From Oxytricha trifallax (Eukaryota; Ciliophora; Spirotrichea; Sporadotrichida; Oxytrichidae), in the NCBI GenBank assembly GCA_000711775.1, contig ARYC01000255.1, positions 100,512 through 164,511 on the forward strand: a DNA stretch of 64,000 bases, read 5' to 3'. This document shows positions 1 through 11,759 of this stretch, piece by piece. The notes under the pieces were generated by a model. The model was not told the DNA's origin. It was given only the letters and a program-made list of their open reading frames with translations, and searched no databases. Position numbers and translations under genes: made by a program. The first letter of the stretch is position 1. Every line of letters starts with the position of its first letter.

Positions 1-817
1 TTGAAATTATTCATTTTTATTAACATATATATATTCATTTATTTCTAATCATTAAGACGTATTTTTAATCTAAATTAAGTGTAAATAATTAACATAAATG
101 TCTTTAATCTGATTAAACTATATACTTACCAATTATTATTGAAATCATTTAACTTGTAAGAATTGCTAAATTGAATCTGTTAATTCAATAAGACCACTCA
201 AAAATTTCCTAAATTCTATTAATAATTCTTTATTGTTATTTATTTTTTCTTCAATATTAAGTAGAGTAAACTTATTGCAATTATATTGTAAAAGTAAAAT
301 TTTATAATTTACAAAGTTTTATTAAATAGTTTTATGTTCAAAACTTTTTCCCATTTTAACTTTATAAATATCTTTAAATAATTATGACTCAATTGTTGGG
401 TAAAAAAGCTAGGCGGCATATTAAAAAACATAGATTAATATACTATTAATAAATCATTTAGATTTAATTTTTTTAAAGATATATGCTAGATTTTAAATTT
501 CATGCCTATTATTAAAAATGGATACCTTGTACCTTGCTCTTTATCTTAACAAAAATGAGATAAGTAAAATTACTTCTATATTTTTGAGCTAAAGAATTTC
601 CTCTTAGATGTATAGAGAGTTAACAATGTAATAAAAAAGAGGATTCATAAAAGCTTTTCATCATAATAAGGCTAACATTAAATTAAAATTAACTAATTGG
701 TCATAATTTTAAAAGCAGATTATTTTTATTAAAGCAAAATATCTTAGATTTATAATTCTATAAGATACTAAAACTACATTTATTATTATGGATGCCAAAC
801 ATAATTCTTATATGATA

Positions 818-820
<3 letters not shown>

Positions 821-886
<66 letters not shown>
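821..886. repeat. TA dinucleotide microsatellite
   Basis: About 66 bases of nearly pure TA repeat with two small AA interruptions. No gene lies nearby. Confidence 0.95.
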
Positions 887-1017
887 AAAACTCAACAGTA
901 CTTTAAGATAGAGCTAGTTATTTATTTAGTTAGTTTTTAGCATTGAAATTAAATCTGGATATACGAAATCAATCCAGTAGGATAATTCAAACATATTTAA
1001 CATAAGAAACTATGTCT

Positions 1018-1205
1018 CAACTCTGTTTGTCAGCATGGATGTTGAAATGCACATCGGCTCCATGCCGTCGTGAGCGAAAACTCCCTTATTACTTCGTATT
1101 TCTACTTATCTCCTGAGTTGCTTTCTTCTTTTTCTAGGTGAATTATATCATGTTAAACACCATTAAGATCTCTGTCGGAACTGCCCCCTAACTAGGATAG
1201 ATGGG
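1018..1205. other. GC-richer island, possible gene relic
   Basis: Clearly richer in G+C than the flanks. On the minus strand one frame is open in code 6 across most of it and includes basic residues (K/R-rich start, then HDGMEPMC). I do not recognise a domain, there is no start-to-stop gene, and it could equally be a captured exon fragment or a structured RNA. Confidence 0.25.
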
Positions 1206-3552
1206 GAAAAAAGATAGTTAAAAATTTATTCCCAAAAAAATGCTCAAGCTTCAACGTTTATAGAGGTTGAAGCTGGTAATAAATTACAATATCTTTTATA
1301 ATTTTCAAACTAAAATATAACATATATATATAATAAAATATAATGGAGAAGTGAGGTATAGTGATCTTTTCTTCACCATCTTCACGAATTAAATTATATC
1401 TGGCATGGCTTTTTATAATTAAGGTCGCAAGAGAATTAAAAATTTAAAATTCAACAAATAATTAAATCTTGTAAATTAATCAACAAGACTATATGTGGAG
1501 TAAAAATTTTTTATCAGAATATAAAACTTATACCTTAAAATAATTTACGGTATCTATTTAATTTTTTTCTAAATTATATATAATATCAAAAATAATTAGA
1601 GGAACTAATTGCTTATAAAATTTTACTTTTTAAAATAAATTTCACAATAATTATATCGATAATTTATTACAAATTATTGTTTTTCTTTTTTATATATGGA
1701 CATCTTTCTTTTTTGTTGATTAATTATCTTAAATTTTAATCGATATTATAATTCATAATATAAAAGTACTTTTTTTAAATCATTTTTGATTTATATTTTA
1801 AAAAATATATGCAAAAGTTATTCTTGATTTATGTAAAAGTACAGGGCTTACACAAAATATTTAAATTTATTAAAAGTAACAATATTTAATTCATATTTCT
1901 CTAATCTAAGACCGATTTATTTTGATTAATTTTAAATTCAAATATTGAATATCAATAGCCTAGAATTTACTTTTCCAACCTATATATACTTGAATAGCTG
2001 AATATACTGGGATTAAATGGCCAAGTGTCCTTTTTAAGTCAACTGATGCTTGTTTTTATTATAATTCTTATTTTTATTGAGATAATTTTAAATTAGAGTT
2101 TTATACGCTAGCATATATTCAAAACCCCAAACGATTTTAATCACAATGTTTGAACTTTAATTGAGGTTTTGAATATTTAGGGGGTAACAATTTTTAAGGG
2201 TATTTGATTGAATTAATTATTTTAGGAATTGAGGGGGAAGTTCCCGAGTAAATAATAATCTTTTATATATTATTTCATGAATTATTCAAAAAATTAGGAA
2301 TAAATTTTAATTTTAATTTAATAATTGTTTAGGGAATTCATGAAACATTTTTTTAATCTTAGAAATAAAGTGAATGTATTAGTTTACCATTATTACTGTA
2401 AATAACTTTATATAAATACAAAAAATCTTATAATTCAAATAAGAGTGAAGATTAGGAAGATAAGAAAATTTAATTTTAATTTAATTATTACTTATTGTAG
2501 TTAATTATTTATAAGGCCAAAATCATATTGCAACCCTAATTAGTGTAATTTATCTATACAACTAATCGAGCTAAAAATTAGGCCAAACATTATAAATTAT
2601 AATTTAACATAATTGAATTGTTTTTATCTTTCAGTATTCGTTCTTAATTTTCTTATGGGTTATTTTATATAGGAATCTTATTAAATATTTATTTTTTTAA
2701 ACAAAAAATTTAAATTTATTTGAAAAGAAAATTAACAATTAAAGATATAAATATTTAATTTCTGCAGACATGAGCTAAGATATTTTAAATCTTATCTAGT
2801 CAAATAATTAAAAGTTGTTATTTTTTGTTTGTTCAGACCATGATCCCCCCACGTTTTTTTAAATAATTTGTTTTACATTTTACTTTCTGTTCCACTTTTC
2901 AGGCTTAAGTCAATTTTGATTGTGCAATTAAAATTTCTTGACCTAAGGACCACAATTACTAATAATATATATTATTTGATAGTTTCAATACTTGGCCCGA
3001 CATTTTTTTTCATAGGAAATAAATATATTCAACTTAAATTTATCTTGCACAAGTTGATTTTTATTGATAAGCTTAATAATATTTTAATTCATAATTAGTT
3101 AATGTGTTAAATCATCTGCACTTGATTAATAATTGGTGTGATAATTTTTAATAATTACATATTTCACTTTATTTCTTATATAACTCCTTAAACTCTTTAT
3201 TTATATTTAATTATAAATAAAAGATAATTTGCTTTCTAAATGATATGATTTTGAATATATTAACCCATACTATTTTAAAATTTGATATATTTTAAGAGCA
3301 TAAAAATTATATAAGATATTAAGGAAGAAAAGAAATTATAAAAATTTAAAAGTGAGGCGGGATTGGTAGAGGAAGTTAAGATCAAACAGTTGTTTAAGAG
3401 AAGAACGAACGAAACTAAACATTAGTGAAAAAATAAACTTACCAGGGATCTTAAGTATTTTTAATAATAAATCTGTGCAAAAAGTCCCCCTCCTTATTTT
3501 ATATCATCTTTATTTTATATAATTTAATTATCAAAAACTTTTCGTAATTTAG

Positions 3553-3973
3553 ATATTGTAGGAATACATTCGAAATAGGGAAAATAATTATAATAATATT
3601 TAGAATATATTAAATTCGTGGCAGTTAAAGTTGTCCAATTTAAACGATTTTAGGCTCATTCGATAGAGAATTCAAAATTATCTGGACTTTATTATAAGCG
3701 GTACTATTATATCGCATCCCTGGAGTTACATAACTTCACTTTAATGTGAGGGTATAATTTAATGAATTTAGAGGTGTTTAATTAAAGTGAAGTTATGTCA
3801 CTCCAGGGATGCGATATAATAGTACCGCTAATAATAAAGTCCAGCTAATTTTGAATTCTCTATCGAATGAGCCTAAAATTGTTTAAATTGATCAACTTTA
3901 ACTGCCAAGATTTTGATTTATATTTAATTTAATTATTTTTAACATCCCAATTTCGAATGTATTCCTGCAATAT
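3553..3973. repeat. Palindromic MITE-like element (TATTGTAGGAATACATTCGA family)
   Basis: Two arms of about 200 bp are near-perfect inverted repeats around a short AT spacer at ~3740-3780. The outer end reads ATATTGTAGGAATACATTCG. The inner arm motif (GGCAGTTAAAGTTG, then CGATAGAGAATT and GGACTTTATTAT) reappears in the palindrome around 11060-11420, and the end motif recurs at 8969 and 10036, so this is a dispersed non-coding family. Confidence 0.9.
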
Positions 3974-4397
3974 TATTATTTATTCATTTTTAGTTTAACT
4001 TTAAAATTAATTACTCGACAGTTTCACTAATTTTGTAATTCCTGTTCATTATTTATTTCTACATTTACCTTAATCATTGATATTTATTTATTTGGAACAT
4101 CACTCCATCTAATAATTCTACTTTTGCTCGAAAGTTTCAATTAACCTTCTTCTATAACCATTTGCTGTTGTTTTTATAAATTATAGGGGTGTTGACTGCC
4201 GTGCCTCCCAGCCTCTTCAGGACCTCTCAGAATGTTTTTTCAATATGAAAATTATACTATTTAAGAATATTTCCATTTATATTGGGTGAGCACATTCAAA
4301 ACCCAAAACCCCTTAATGAGGTTTATAAGTGTTTTGATTTGTAGGTTATAGTTGGGGTCTTATTGGGGTTAGTATAGAAATTAGGTCAATTTGCAAA

Positions 4398-5457
4398 ATG
4401 AGAAATAGAAATTAGCGAAATTTAGGGTCTATTTATGATGAGAAATATTTAGATTTATTGCTTAAGTTTAGGTATGGTAAAAGTATTAATTTAGACTTAG
4501 CCAAATCAGTGCTGATTTATACAGCTATAGCTAGACTTTTACACAAGAGTGCCTTAACTGTCAGATATTACTGCATGTCAGCTGTTTAGCGTTTTGATTC
4601 TGGTACTTCTAAACATCCAGTAAGAAAATAAAAGTTCACTCAGACCCATATTGACTACCTCTGTGAATCTTAAACTTTAAAGTATTGGCACACTTTCCTC
4701 TTGACTAGCGAGCAGAATTTTCATCGCAGGTTTCCTGACATGCGTATCTCTCCTTAGACTATATCCTATATTTAGACGAAATAGAATTTCTTTTTAGACT
4801 ATCAACAGTGTGAAGAGAGAGATTGATTTTACAGTGCCATTTTACAATAATGTAAACTATATATATATATATAATTGAATGCAGAGAGCTATTTATATTA
4901 ACATCAATTTCATACATGCAGATGATGCTGTGATTACCTTCAACACCTTTATTAATAATTATATGGTACAAGAAGTATGATACCAAAAAGGTTTATGACA
5001 AATAAGTCAAGGTTGTCACCCACGCAATTTTTGCTTGTATTATTTAAGATTCATGCTTAGAAAGTTATGTCATTCATCCTCGCTCTTAAGTGAGAGTAGT
5101 TTCTCGAGTTCTTGCATTAGCTAAGAATAAATAAAATGATCAAGAGATCATTTGTTTTTTGACAACCTTACAGTTCATAAGACTAAGGAATCTAAGAAAG
5201 CTTATGAAGAGTTAAACATAACTCCTGTATACAACGTTCCTTATAGCCCATAATTTAATGAAATTGAATTTTACTGGAGTTAAATCAAGACTTACTACAA
5301 GAAGCTACTGTTGTATCATCAAATGTTTGGTTTACCAATTGATACAGTAGACTTAATACAAAGTAGTTGTAAGAGAGTGAATAAAAATAGGACTAAGATA
5401 TGCGCTAGGAAAGGGAGAATGAATGTTTATTAATAAATTTTAGACTTAAATGAATGA
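4398..5457 (+). pseudogene. TBE A transposase (42-kDa, DDE), broken
   Basis: Starts M-R-N-R-N and continues with IYDEKYLDLLLKFRYG, matching the N-terminus of the intact TBE C transposase. It keeps recognisable blocks (SVHKTKESKKAYE, PYSPQFNEIEFYWS, the region of the second catalytic Asp and the Glu). It then loses frame several times (for example after the first ~65 codons, around the TA run at 4859-4875, and at 5100-5160). It ends with LNE-stop at the same position as in TBE E. It cannot encode a full enzyme as read here. Confidence 0.9.
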
Positions 5458-5477
5458 AATAGTTCGCATATTAATTA

Positions 5478-6258
5478 ACCCAGAAATGGATTAGGCTTCT
5501 CTTTCTTTTCCTCTTCTTATGGCTTGCTTGAGCCCATAGTTCTTCTCTTTGTGCCAGCTCCTGCATTTATATTCATTTCATCTGGCTTTTAGACATATTT
5601 ATAAAGCCTCTTGATCACCTCATGAATTTTCTGTGACTTTATTTCTCTGTGAACCTTTGCATCCTCTTTCATTAGAAATATACCAGTTCCAGGTTTCCCT
5701 ACAAAGTTATAAATCAAAGCTTACTATATAGGTAAGGATGCTTCTTAAGCTCAGCTAGCAAGACCTCGCTTATTAGTATGCCTTGATTCTTTTAATCTTT
5801 TATAGTAAAATAATAGCGCTTCTTGTTAGCTTCTTCAATGATCTCTGAGATAACTCTCTCTTAAAGTGCCAAGAACACCAAAGAAAAGCTTCTTTCTGGA
5901 AGTTTGTTAAAGAGTTGTTTATTGTTAGAATGATAAACTACCAACTCTTCATCTTTCATCGCATCCTCGTAGAGACTAGTGACTGAAATCTCTGGGTAGT
6001 TTTGTATTTTTTCAACTTAATTTCATTGTTTTTAAGGCTTTCTTCTCATCACAGAGTATAGCTTTTAAGAATGAAATTTTGGTGCTTTCCATCGTTTAAA
6101 GAATAATCCCAGTAAAGTATATGATTAAATATATGTTACATGCTTGACATGTTGAGTGAGTTATCGATAGAGATCTTCCTCGCATCTAAATCTTGATATC
6201 ATTTTTTAAGCTTCAACCCTCTTCGTTGCAATGCTTATAGATTCTATCCTTGTTCCAT
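5478..6258 (-). pseudogene. TBE A 22-kDa protein gene, broken
   Basis: The start MEQG lies at 6258; the body aligns with the intact TBE C 22-kDa protein (sense of SRFRCEEDLYR, the ISVTxLYEDAM region, RSFSLVFLALKER block) but frames break repeatedly. The 26-nt intron seen in all copies is preserved at 5699-5724 (GTAAGC ... TAG on the minus strand). The gene converges with the transposase. The function of this TBE protein is unknown. Confidence 0.8.
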
Positions 6259-6813
6259 CTATTCTTATTGAATTTCAAATTTTAATATATATAGGGTTCT
6301 GGTTCCTGCTGTTTAAAATCTTAGTATTAAATATGGGCATCTTCTAGGAGGTCAACCTGGTAAAGAAACGTGGAGAAAGCTGGCAGAAACTGTAACAAAT
6401 TGCAGAGATGGAGCTCCATTTTTAGAAATTTAGTTTCATAAATTAGTACTAAATTTGTTTAAATTTAATTAGTACCGGTACTAAATCCGTTTAAGTTTAA
6501 TTTGTACCATATTAATAGTACCAAAACTTAATTAGTACCTAGTTTAAAACTAATGAGGATTTAATGGAAAAGTACCAAAATAGTTCAAAACCTAATTAGT
6601 ACCAGTACCAACCTGAATTTTTCTAAGTTGGTACCAAAATTTAAAATATTAAGCATGAAATTAGAAAAATTATAGTTATAAACTAAGTATAAATATGATC
6701 TATATCACCTCAAAATCAATAATTATTACTGCAGTGTTAACTCTAATACAGAGTTACTATAACTAGAGTGCTTATTAGAACTTAAAAATAGAAATTTAAA
6801 TTTGAATTTAAAC

Positions 6814-8226
6814 ATGGCGGCTAACTTAAATCGAAAATCTGGATAATCATAGCTAAACTTCGGTTCCACCAAAAAGCCTGAAATTATTTATGTTGAGGGG
6901 GAGGTTGAGATAAGAGGCCTTGAGTTTGAAGCAGAAGTCTTCAAAATTTAAGTTTAAAATAAGAAAGTAGAGCAGAGATAGGACTTATAACATAAATTGA
7001 ATATATTGAGGAGCTAAAAGAACAGCAAAAAATCGAAAAGATAAAAACTTATTAATATGAAGACTGCTAGAATCTTTTCTCAACCAAGCAAAGCTTGAAG
7101 AGACACCTTAAAGAGATACAAAGCCAAGATCTATTTCAAGCATGATAAAGTTGATAGAAGGAACTAATGCACAACATGCATGAAGTCCTATACACAGTCT
7201 GCAAAAGTAAAGAAGAATATGCAGAAGCATCATTTGATTTAATTTTCAATGCAGGATAAAGTAACTTAAAAACTAGTTACAGCTAAAAGAAAATCTAATA
7301 CTCTTGAGTCATAAAGAGAGCAGCAAAAGAGACTCAAGAAACAGAAGCGATATTAATCGATGAACCAGCCAGCAGGTAATGCAATTTTAGCATGCTTCTA
7401 AGCGAAGGCTATGAATATACCTGCATTAAATGCAGTTGATCTTAGCACTTGTATTGAAAACTACTTGAATATAAAGCCTTAAAAAGCAAAGCTCATAGTA
7501 GTTTAGAAGTATTCATACAAGATGCATCCATTCAGCTATCTTCTTAAGAACCAAAAGAATTAAAATGAGTTTGCTAATGAATACATGGTACTTTGAGAGC
7601 CTTAATAAAAGACTGCAAGAATTTGCTTAAGCTCGATGGTGATATTTTAAGCTATAATTTTAACGCATTAAGGATAAGGAATTTGGATGACTCTGAGAGA
7701 CTACCTATATCACAATAGATACCCTGATGATTTAAACAATAGACTGTCAGACATGATTCAGGGTGTTAAATAGTTGCATGAACTTGGATATGTTCATAGA
7801 GATTTGAAGCCTGAAAACTTTATGCTAAATCTCTGCCCTTTAGAAGTAGTGGTTATCGATTTCAATAGAGCTTTAAGATAGGAGATTGTTAATTTAGCAA
7901 AGGTACATGGTACTCCTGGGTACTTCCCAATAAGAGAGAAGTGGACTGATGGTTCTGTTTAATGGGATGTTTGGGCAATAGCAGCAATGATATTAGAAAA
8001 TTACATGGATTGTATGTCTTACTTTGGTACAAAGCTTGAAAAATAATCAATAAGTTTGGCCCAAAAACATTTAAAGTAAGACGATGTCTGCTGAGAAATT
8101 AAAAACATAGTAGAGATGATAATTATGAGAGCTCCTAACTATCCTCGGTAAACATTAGATGACATACTACTAGAGAGAGAGCAAATTTCAAAAGATTTAA
8201 TAAAGAGACAGATAAAATTTGTTTGA
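6814..8226 (+). pseudogene. TBE A 57-kDa zinc-finger/kinase-like gene, broken
   Basis: Begins MAANLNRKSG. Remnants of the C2H2 region (SLKRHLKEI-like, then CxxC spacing near 7160) precede a kinase-like domain with HRDLKPEN at ~7795-7820 and VIDFNRAL in place of DFG at ~7855. It ends IKFV-stop, as in the other copies. Several frame breaks and UGA codons make it a pseudogene. Confidence 0.85.
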
Positions 8227-8365
8227 TTTAAGTAAACTAAAATTCATTAAATATTCATTAAATTCACATAAAACCTGTATTTTCTCTACTAACCCCAATT
8301 AGACCCCAACTGTACCCTACAAATCAAAACACTTATAAACCTTATTAAGGGGTTTTGGGATTTTG

Positions 8366-8968
8366 ATCGTCAAAGTTCCCAGAAAGTTAACTGCCAATAA
8401 ATGAAATTGTTGATTTTTTAATTATAATTTAAATTCCCAAATCAATTATATTCCTACAATATTTAAATAATTGAAACCTCAAATTGAAATTTATAATTAA
8501 AATAATAAAATAATTTAGTTAAACTGTAACTTCTATTTATAGAAATAAATTATATAGCCTATGTTAATTTGCTAAATTATAATTCAAGATTAAGTAATTG
8601 TATAAATGTAAAACTTTTAAGTAATTCAATTAATAATAAGCATTTAAGTTCAGTTATCTAAAATAAACAAATATTATTAAAAATAGAAACTGAATAAAAA
8701 AAAGAATATTTCCCTAAGAAATCAAAATTATAAAACAATTTTTTAATAGAACTTAAATTTAACAAAAAATACAACAAAAGTTAATTAAATCAATAATGAT
8801 TAAACTATTTTCAATATAAATCAAACTTAAATAAGTGAATTAATTTAAGGCTCCTAAATGTAATAGAATCATAAAATTTATATTGATTATTTTAGCAAAT
8901 TGGAGCATTAAAAAAATAAAATTGATTGTTGATATGAACCAAATTGAAAATTAAGAATGATATTATAA
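8366..8968. other. Non-coding AT-rich spacer
   Basis: No gene seen. 8385-8465 contains a decayed copy of the palindrome family end (AACTGCCAAT ... TTCCTACAATATT), suggesting TBE A inserted into or next to such an element. The rest is homopolymer-rich A/T. Confidence 0.6.
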
Positions 8969-10036
8969 TATTGTAGGAATACATTCGATTTGGGAAAATG
9001 AATTAAAATTAAAATTAATTAATTATTCATTAAAGATCAAGTTAATTAAAGGGAAAAGATTTAATGATATAATGATATATCTTTGATTTAAATTTAATAT
9101 TTAAGAAATGCATTATTTTAATAAATTAAATATATAAATACTGAATCATAAATCAAACTCATACAATGCTACTAGTTGGTTTTAACCATCTTTAACATTG
9201 AGATTTTTTTAAAATAGTAAAATAAATTAAAATGGAGCTTTCAACACTTAATTCTCATGTATTATCAATATTTCTTTTTAATTCTTTAATTCCAAACAGA
9301 TCTTACTATATTCCATTTGCAATATATAGGGTGCCTGTTTGACTTTTTTAAATGATATTAATGAAGCCTTTCTATTTAGTAGGGATACTTAGATCTTTGT
9401 GCTATATTCATGTTGAAATCTCTTAGTTCTATTTGGAATTTGATCATTAATTTTGAGTCGCCGGACAATGTTAAGAAATGATTGTCCGCCGGACAATGTT
9501 TTTGAAAGATTTCCCGGTGACCTTTTAAAGAAATGGATGAATTTAAGTATGTTTTTATTGCATTAAAAATGAGAAATAAATTAAATAAATATAGCAAATC
9601 TAAATAAAATCAAAAATGGAAGCCATATCTTGTTCTGGCCGAACATGGCTGTAGTTAACTTGAGTATTTATGATTAATTACCTTCAGTTATGTTTTTGGA
9701 AAATGTCTCCAAACCCTGACAATATTATACTCTCTGGATAGCGCATTAAAAATGAGACGGTGATTTTTATTGCTATAATAAATTTATCTCATCGCCCAAG
9801 CGAGAAAAACCCATTATACTATTTTTGGGAGTTAGCTCAAAATCAAAATATCTCACTTTTTTGGATGATTTGGGAATAATGCCAATAGTAATGTCCAGCT
9901 TAAATTGCGGGATCTACCGTAGAATACATTTATTTTTTAATATTGAGTCACTTTGGATTTGATAACTTCCATGATTTTAATATTTAATTAATCTAATTTT
10001 AATTCATTTTCCCAAATCGAATGTATTCCTACAATA
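8969..10036. repeat. TATTGTAGG-family element with ~40-bp inverted ends
   Basis: TATTGTAGGAATACATTCGA at 8969 is matched by TCGAATGTATTCCTACAATA ending at 10036, and the inverted match continues through TTTGGGAAAATGAATTAAAATT. The 1-kb interior contains two direct copies of CCGGACAATG (9460-9505), unusual in this AT-rich sequence. No convincing reading frame lies inside. Confidence 0.75.
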
Positions 10037-10196
10037 GTGTTTTTTTATGCTGAAATAATTAAGAAAATTTCATTTAATTTTTAAGTATAAATTTAACTTA
10101 ACTTAAGCTGAATATAATTATTAAATCTATTATTTTCGTATTGATATTGATTTTCGGGAGGTTTTGAAGGTTCTGGGAGGCACGGACGTCAACACC

Positions 10197-10495
10197 AAAT
10201 CAAAGAGGAAAAATTTAAATTGTGATACTTTTTTGTTGTTGTTGTCTAAAATCTAAATTCGAATAAAATATTTTTATATTACTAAAAATTAAGTTAGCTT
10301 TTTAAATTTAATATTTTAAAGTTTAGTCTGCCAAACGATGAAATAATGTCATCTTGAGGAAATGAAAAATCTTCACATTAAATGTGCGTCATTAATATTA
10401 TAAAATGTAAGTTATTTTTTAATTATATTAAAACTAGTTATTGATTTATAATTTTTATATTTCTCATTATTTTAACATAATCTAATTATACATTT
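10197..10495. other. 3' flank of the large GTPase gene
   Basis: AT-rich, no gene seen. It lies downstream of the UGA stop at 10496 and upstream of the inverted-repeat element ending at 10196, so the macronuclear telomere-addition site of the GTPase chromosome may be here; no telomeric repeat is expected or seen in germline DNA. Confidence 0.4.
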
Positions 10496-10802
10496 TCATT
10501 AAAAAAATTTATTTTTATATAATAAACAGTGCAAATTCACATCATAAACTTTTTTATTCAATAATATAAACTTAAATACAAATAAATACCCATTTTATTC
10601 ATTTTCGCTTATTATTCTAATAGATTAATGCACATTTTAGAGATAAAAAATAGATTGGAGGTTTAAATTGATATAAATATAATATGTTTGATTTATTTTT
10701 GTATATCTTATATTTAAATTGCTAACATCGATTCCTTTTCCTTCGAAACTTTGATATATCAAACTATTCTGATTAATTTGATAATATTCAATATCTATTT
10801 TA
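10496..10802 (-). CDS. Large GTPase gene, last segment (C-terminus)
   Basis: About 100 codons open in code 6, beginning KIDIEYYQINQ after the pointer and ending NKFFQ-stop (UGA 10498-10496). The preceding segment at 16060 ends with TAAAA and this one begins with TAAAA (plus-strand copies 10798-10802 and 16060-16064). Joining them reads KDLC-S-KIDIEYY in one frame, which is why I assign this segment to the same gene. The residues are N/I/Y-rich and no domain is recognised. The intervening IES holds a palindrome and TBE B. A chance open frame cannot be excluded, but the frame-consistent pointer argues against it. Confidence 0.6.
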
Positions 10803-11759
10803 AAAGATACCCCCTCCCCAAAACCAACCCAAGTTCTCCCCCCATTATATAAAATGACCTAATTCATATGAAATTTTATCTTCAAGTGCTGAATCTTACT
10901 CATTCAAGACATTCTCTGTTTTTTAATACTAATATAAATATTAATTTTTGTTTTCATTACATGCGTCATCATTTTGCGACAGATTCTCCAATAGGAATAC
11001 AATTTATCATCTATTTACATTTCAATATTATTTTAAAAAATTACTGACTATTATTACGCATAAGTTTTATATAGAGGGAATACATTCAAAATTTTGAAAT
11101 TAGTTTAAATTAAATTAATTATAAATTAAAGTATTGGCAGTTAAAGTTGACTAATTTAAACAATTTTGAGCTAATTCGATAGAGAATTAAAATTATCTGG
11201 ACTTTATTATTGGCGGTACTATTTTATCACTTCTCTTGAGAGGGATAACTCCACTAAAATAGTACCGCCAATAATAAAGTCCAGATAATTTTAAATTCTC
11301 TATCGAATTAGCTCAAAATTGTTTAAATTAGTCAACTTTAACTGCCAATACTTTAATTTATAATTAATTTAATTTAAACTAATTTCAAAATTTTGAATGT
11401 ATTCCCTCTATATAAAACTTATGCGTAATAATAGTCAGTAATTTTTAAAATAATATTGAAATGTAAATAGATGATAAATTGTATTCCTATTGGAGAATCT
11501 GTCGCAAAATGATGACGCATGTAATGAAAACAAAAATTAATATTTATATTAGTATTAAAAAACAGAGAATGTCTTGAATGAGTAAGATTCAGCACTTGAA
11601 GATAAAATTTCATATGAATTAAGTCATTTTATATAATCAAAACCCCAAAGCTTTTTCAGTAGTTTGATTGACTTTTTTATTGATAAAAGTAGAATATTAG
11701 TGCATACTTTATTAGGGTTTTATTTTAGGGTTTATGCAGTGGATTAGGTTTTAAATTTA

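Larger units (their letters stand above)
1..3552. other. Germline-limited AT-rich region without supported genes
   Basis: I found no reading frame here that looks like a gene in the ciliate code (UAA/UAG = Gln). The stretch holds a TA microsatellite (821-886), a GC-richer patch (1018-1205) and long A/T tracts. The short open frames, for example 2868-3098, are rich in F, I, L, N and Y as expected of chance frames in AT-rich DNA. It resembles intergenic or eliminated micronuclear DNA. Confidence 0.6.
4297..8365 (+). mobile_element. TBE transposon A (Telomere-Bearing Element), degenerate
   Basis: The element starts CAAAACCCAAAACCCC (C4A4 telomere-type repeat, one C lost) and ends with the inverted counterpart at 8365. 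The terminal inverted repeat of about 75 bp runs through TTATAAGTGTTTTGATTTGTAGG and related sequence. The flanking target repeat is ATT on the left and ATC on the right (ANT type, decayed). It carries the usual three genes (transposase plus, 22-kDa minus, 57-kDa plus), all broken. At 4.07 kb it matches the usual TBE size. Confidence 0.95.
4189..10196. mobile_element. Older inverted-repeat element hosting TBE A
   Basis: Starting at 4188, GGTGTTGAC followed by CCGTGCCTCCCAG and a CCTCTCAG tail is matched in inverted orientation by sequence ending at 10196. Subtracting TBE A (4069 bp) and the nested 8969-10036 element leaves under 1 kb. Just right of TBE A, at ~8385-8465, a degenerate end of the TATTGTAGG family also appears. 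No coding capacity was seen. The composite structure is inferred from the paired ends only. Confidence 0.5.

Noticed and set aside
2868-3098. 76-codon plus-strand frame
   Set aside because: F/I/L/N-rich chance frame in AT-rich DNA, no motif, no conserved neighbour.
4297-4320. C4A4 repeats as possible chromosome telomeres
   Set aside because: They occur as short paired inverted ends of ~4-kb elements with ANT duplications and coding interiors, so they are TBE ends rather than chromosome ends.
9376-9597. 73-codon minus-strand frame with CCGGACAATG repeats
   Set aside because: Inside a repeat element; no coding pattern, and the repeated motif is the more notable feature.
11419-11613. 64-codon frame repeated on both arms near 10870 and 11419
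   Set aside because: It lies in the arms of a palindrome, so the same frame appears twice by symmetry; no evidence of coding.
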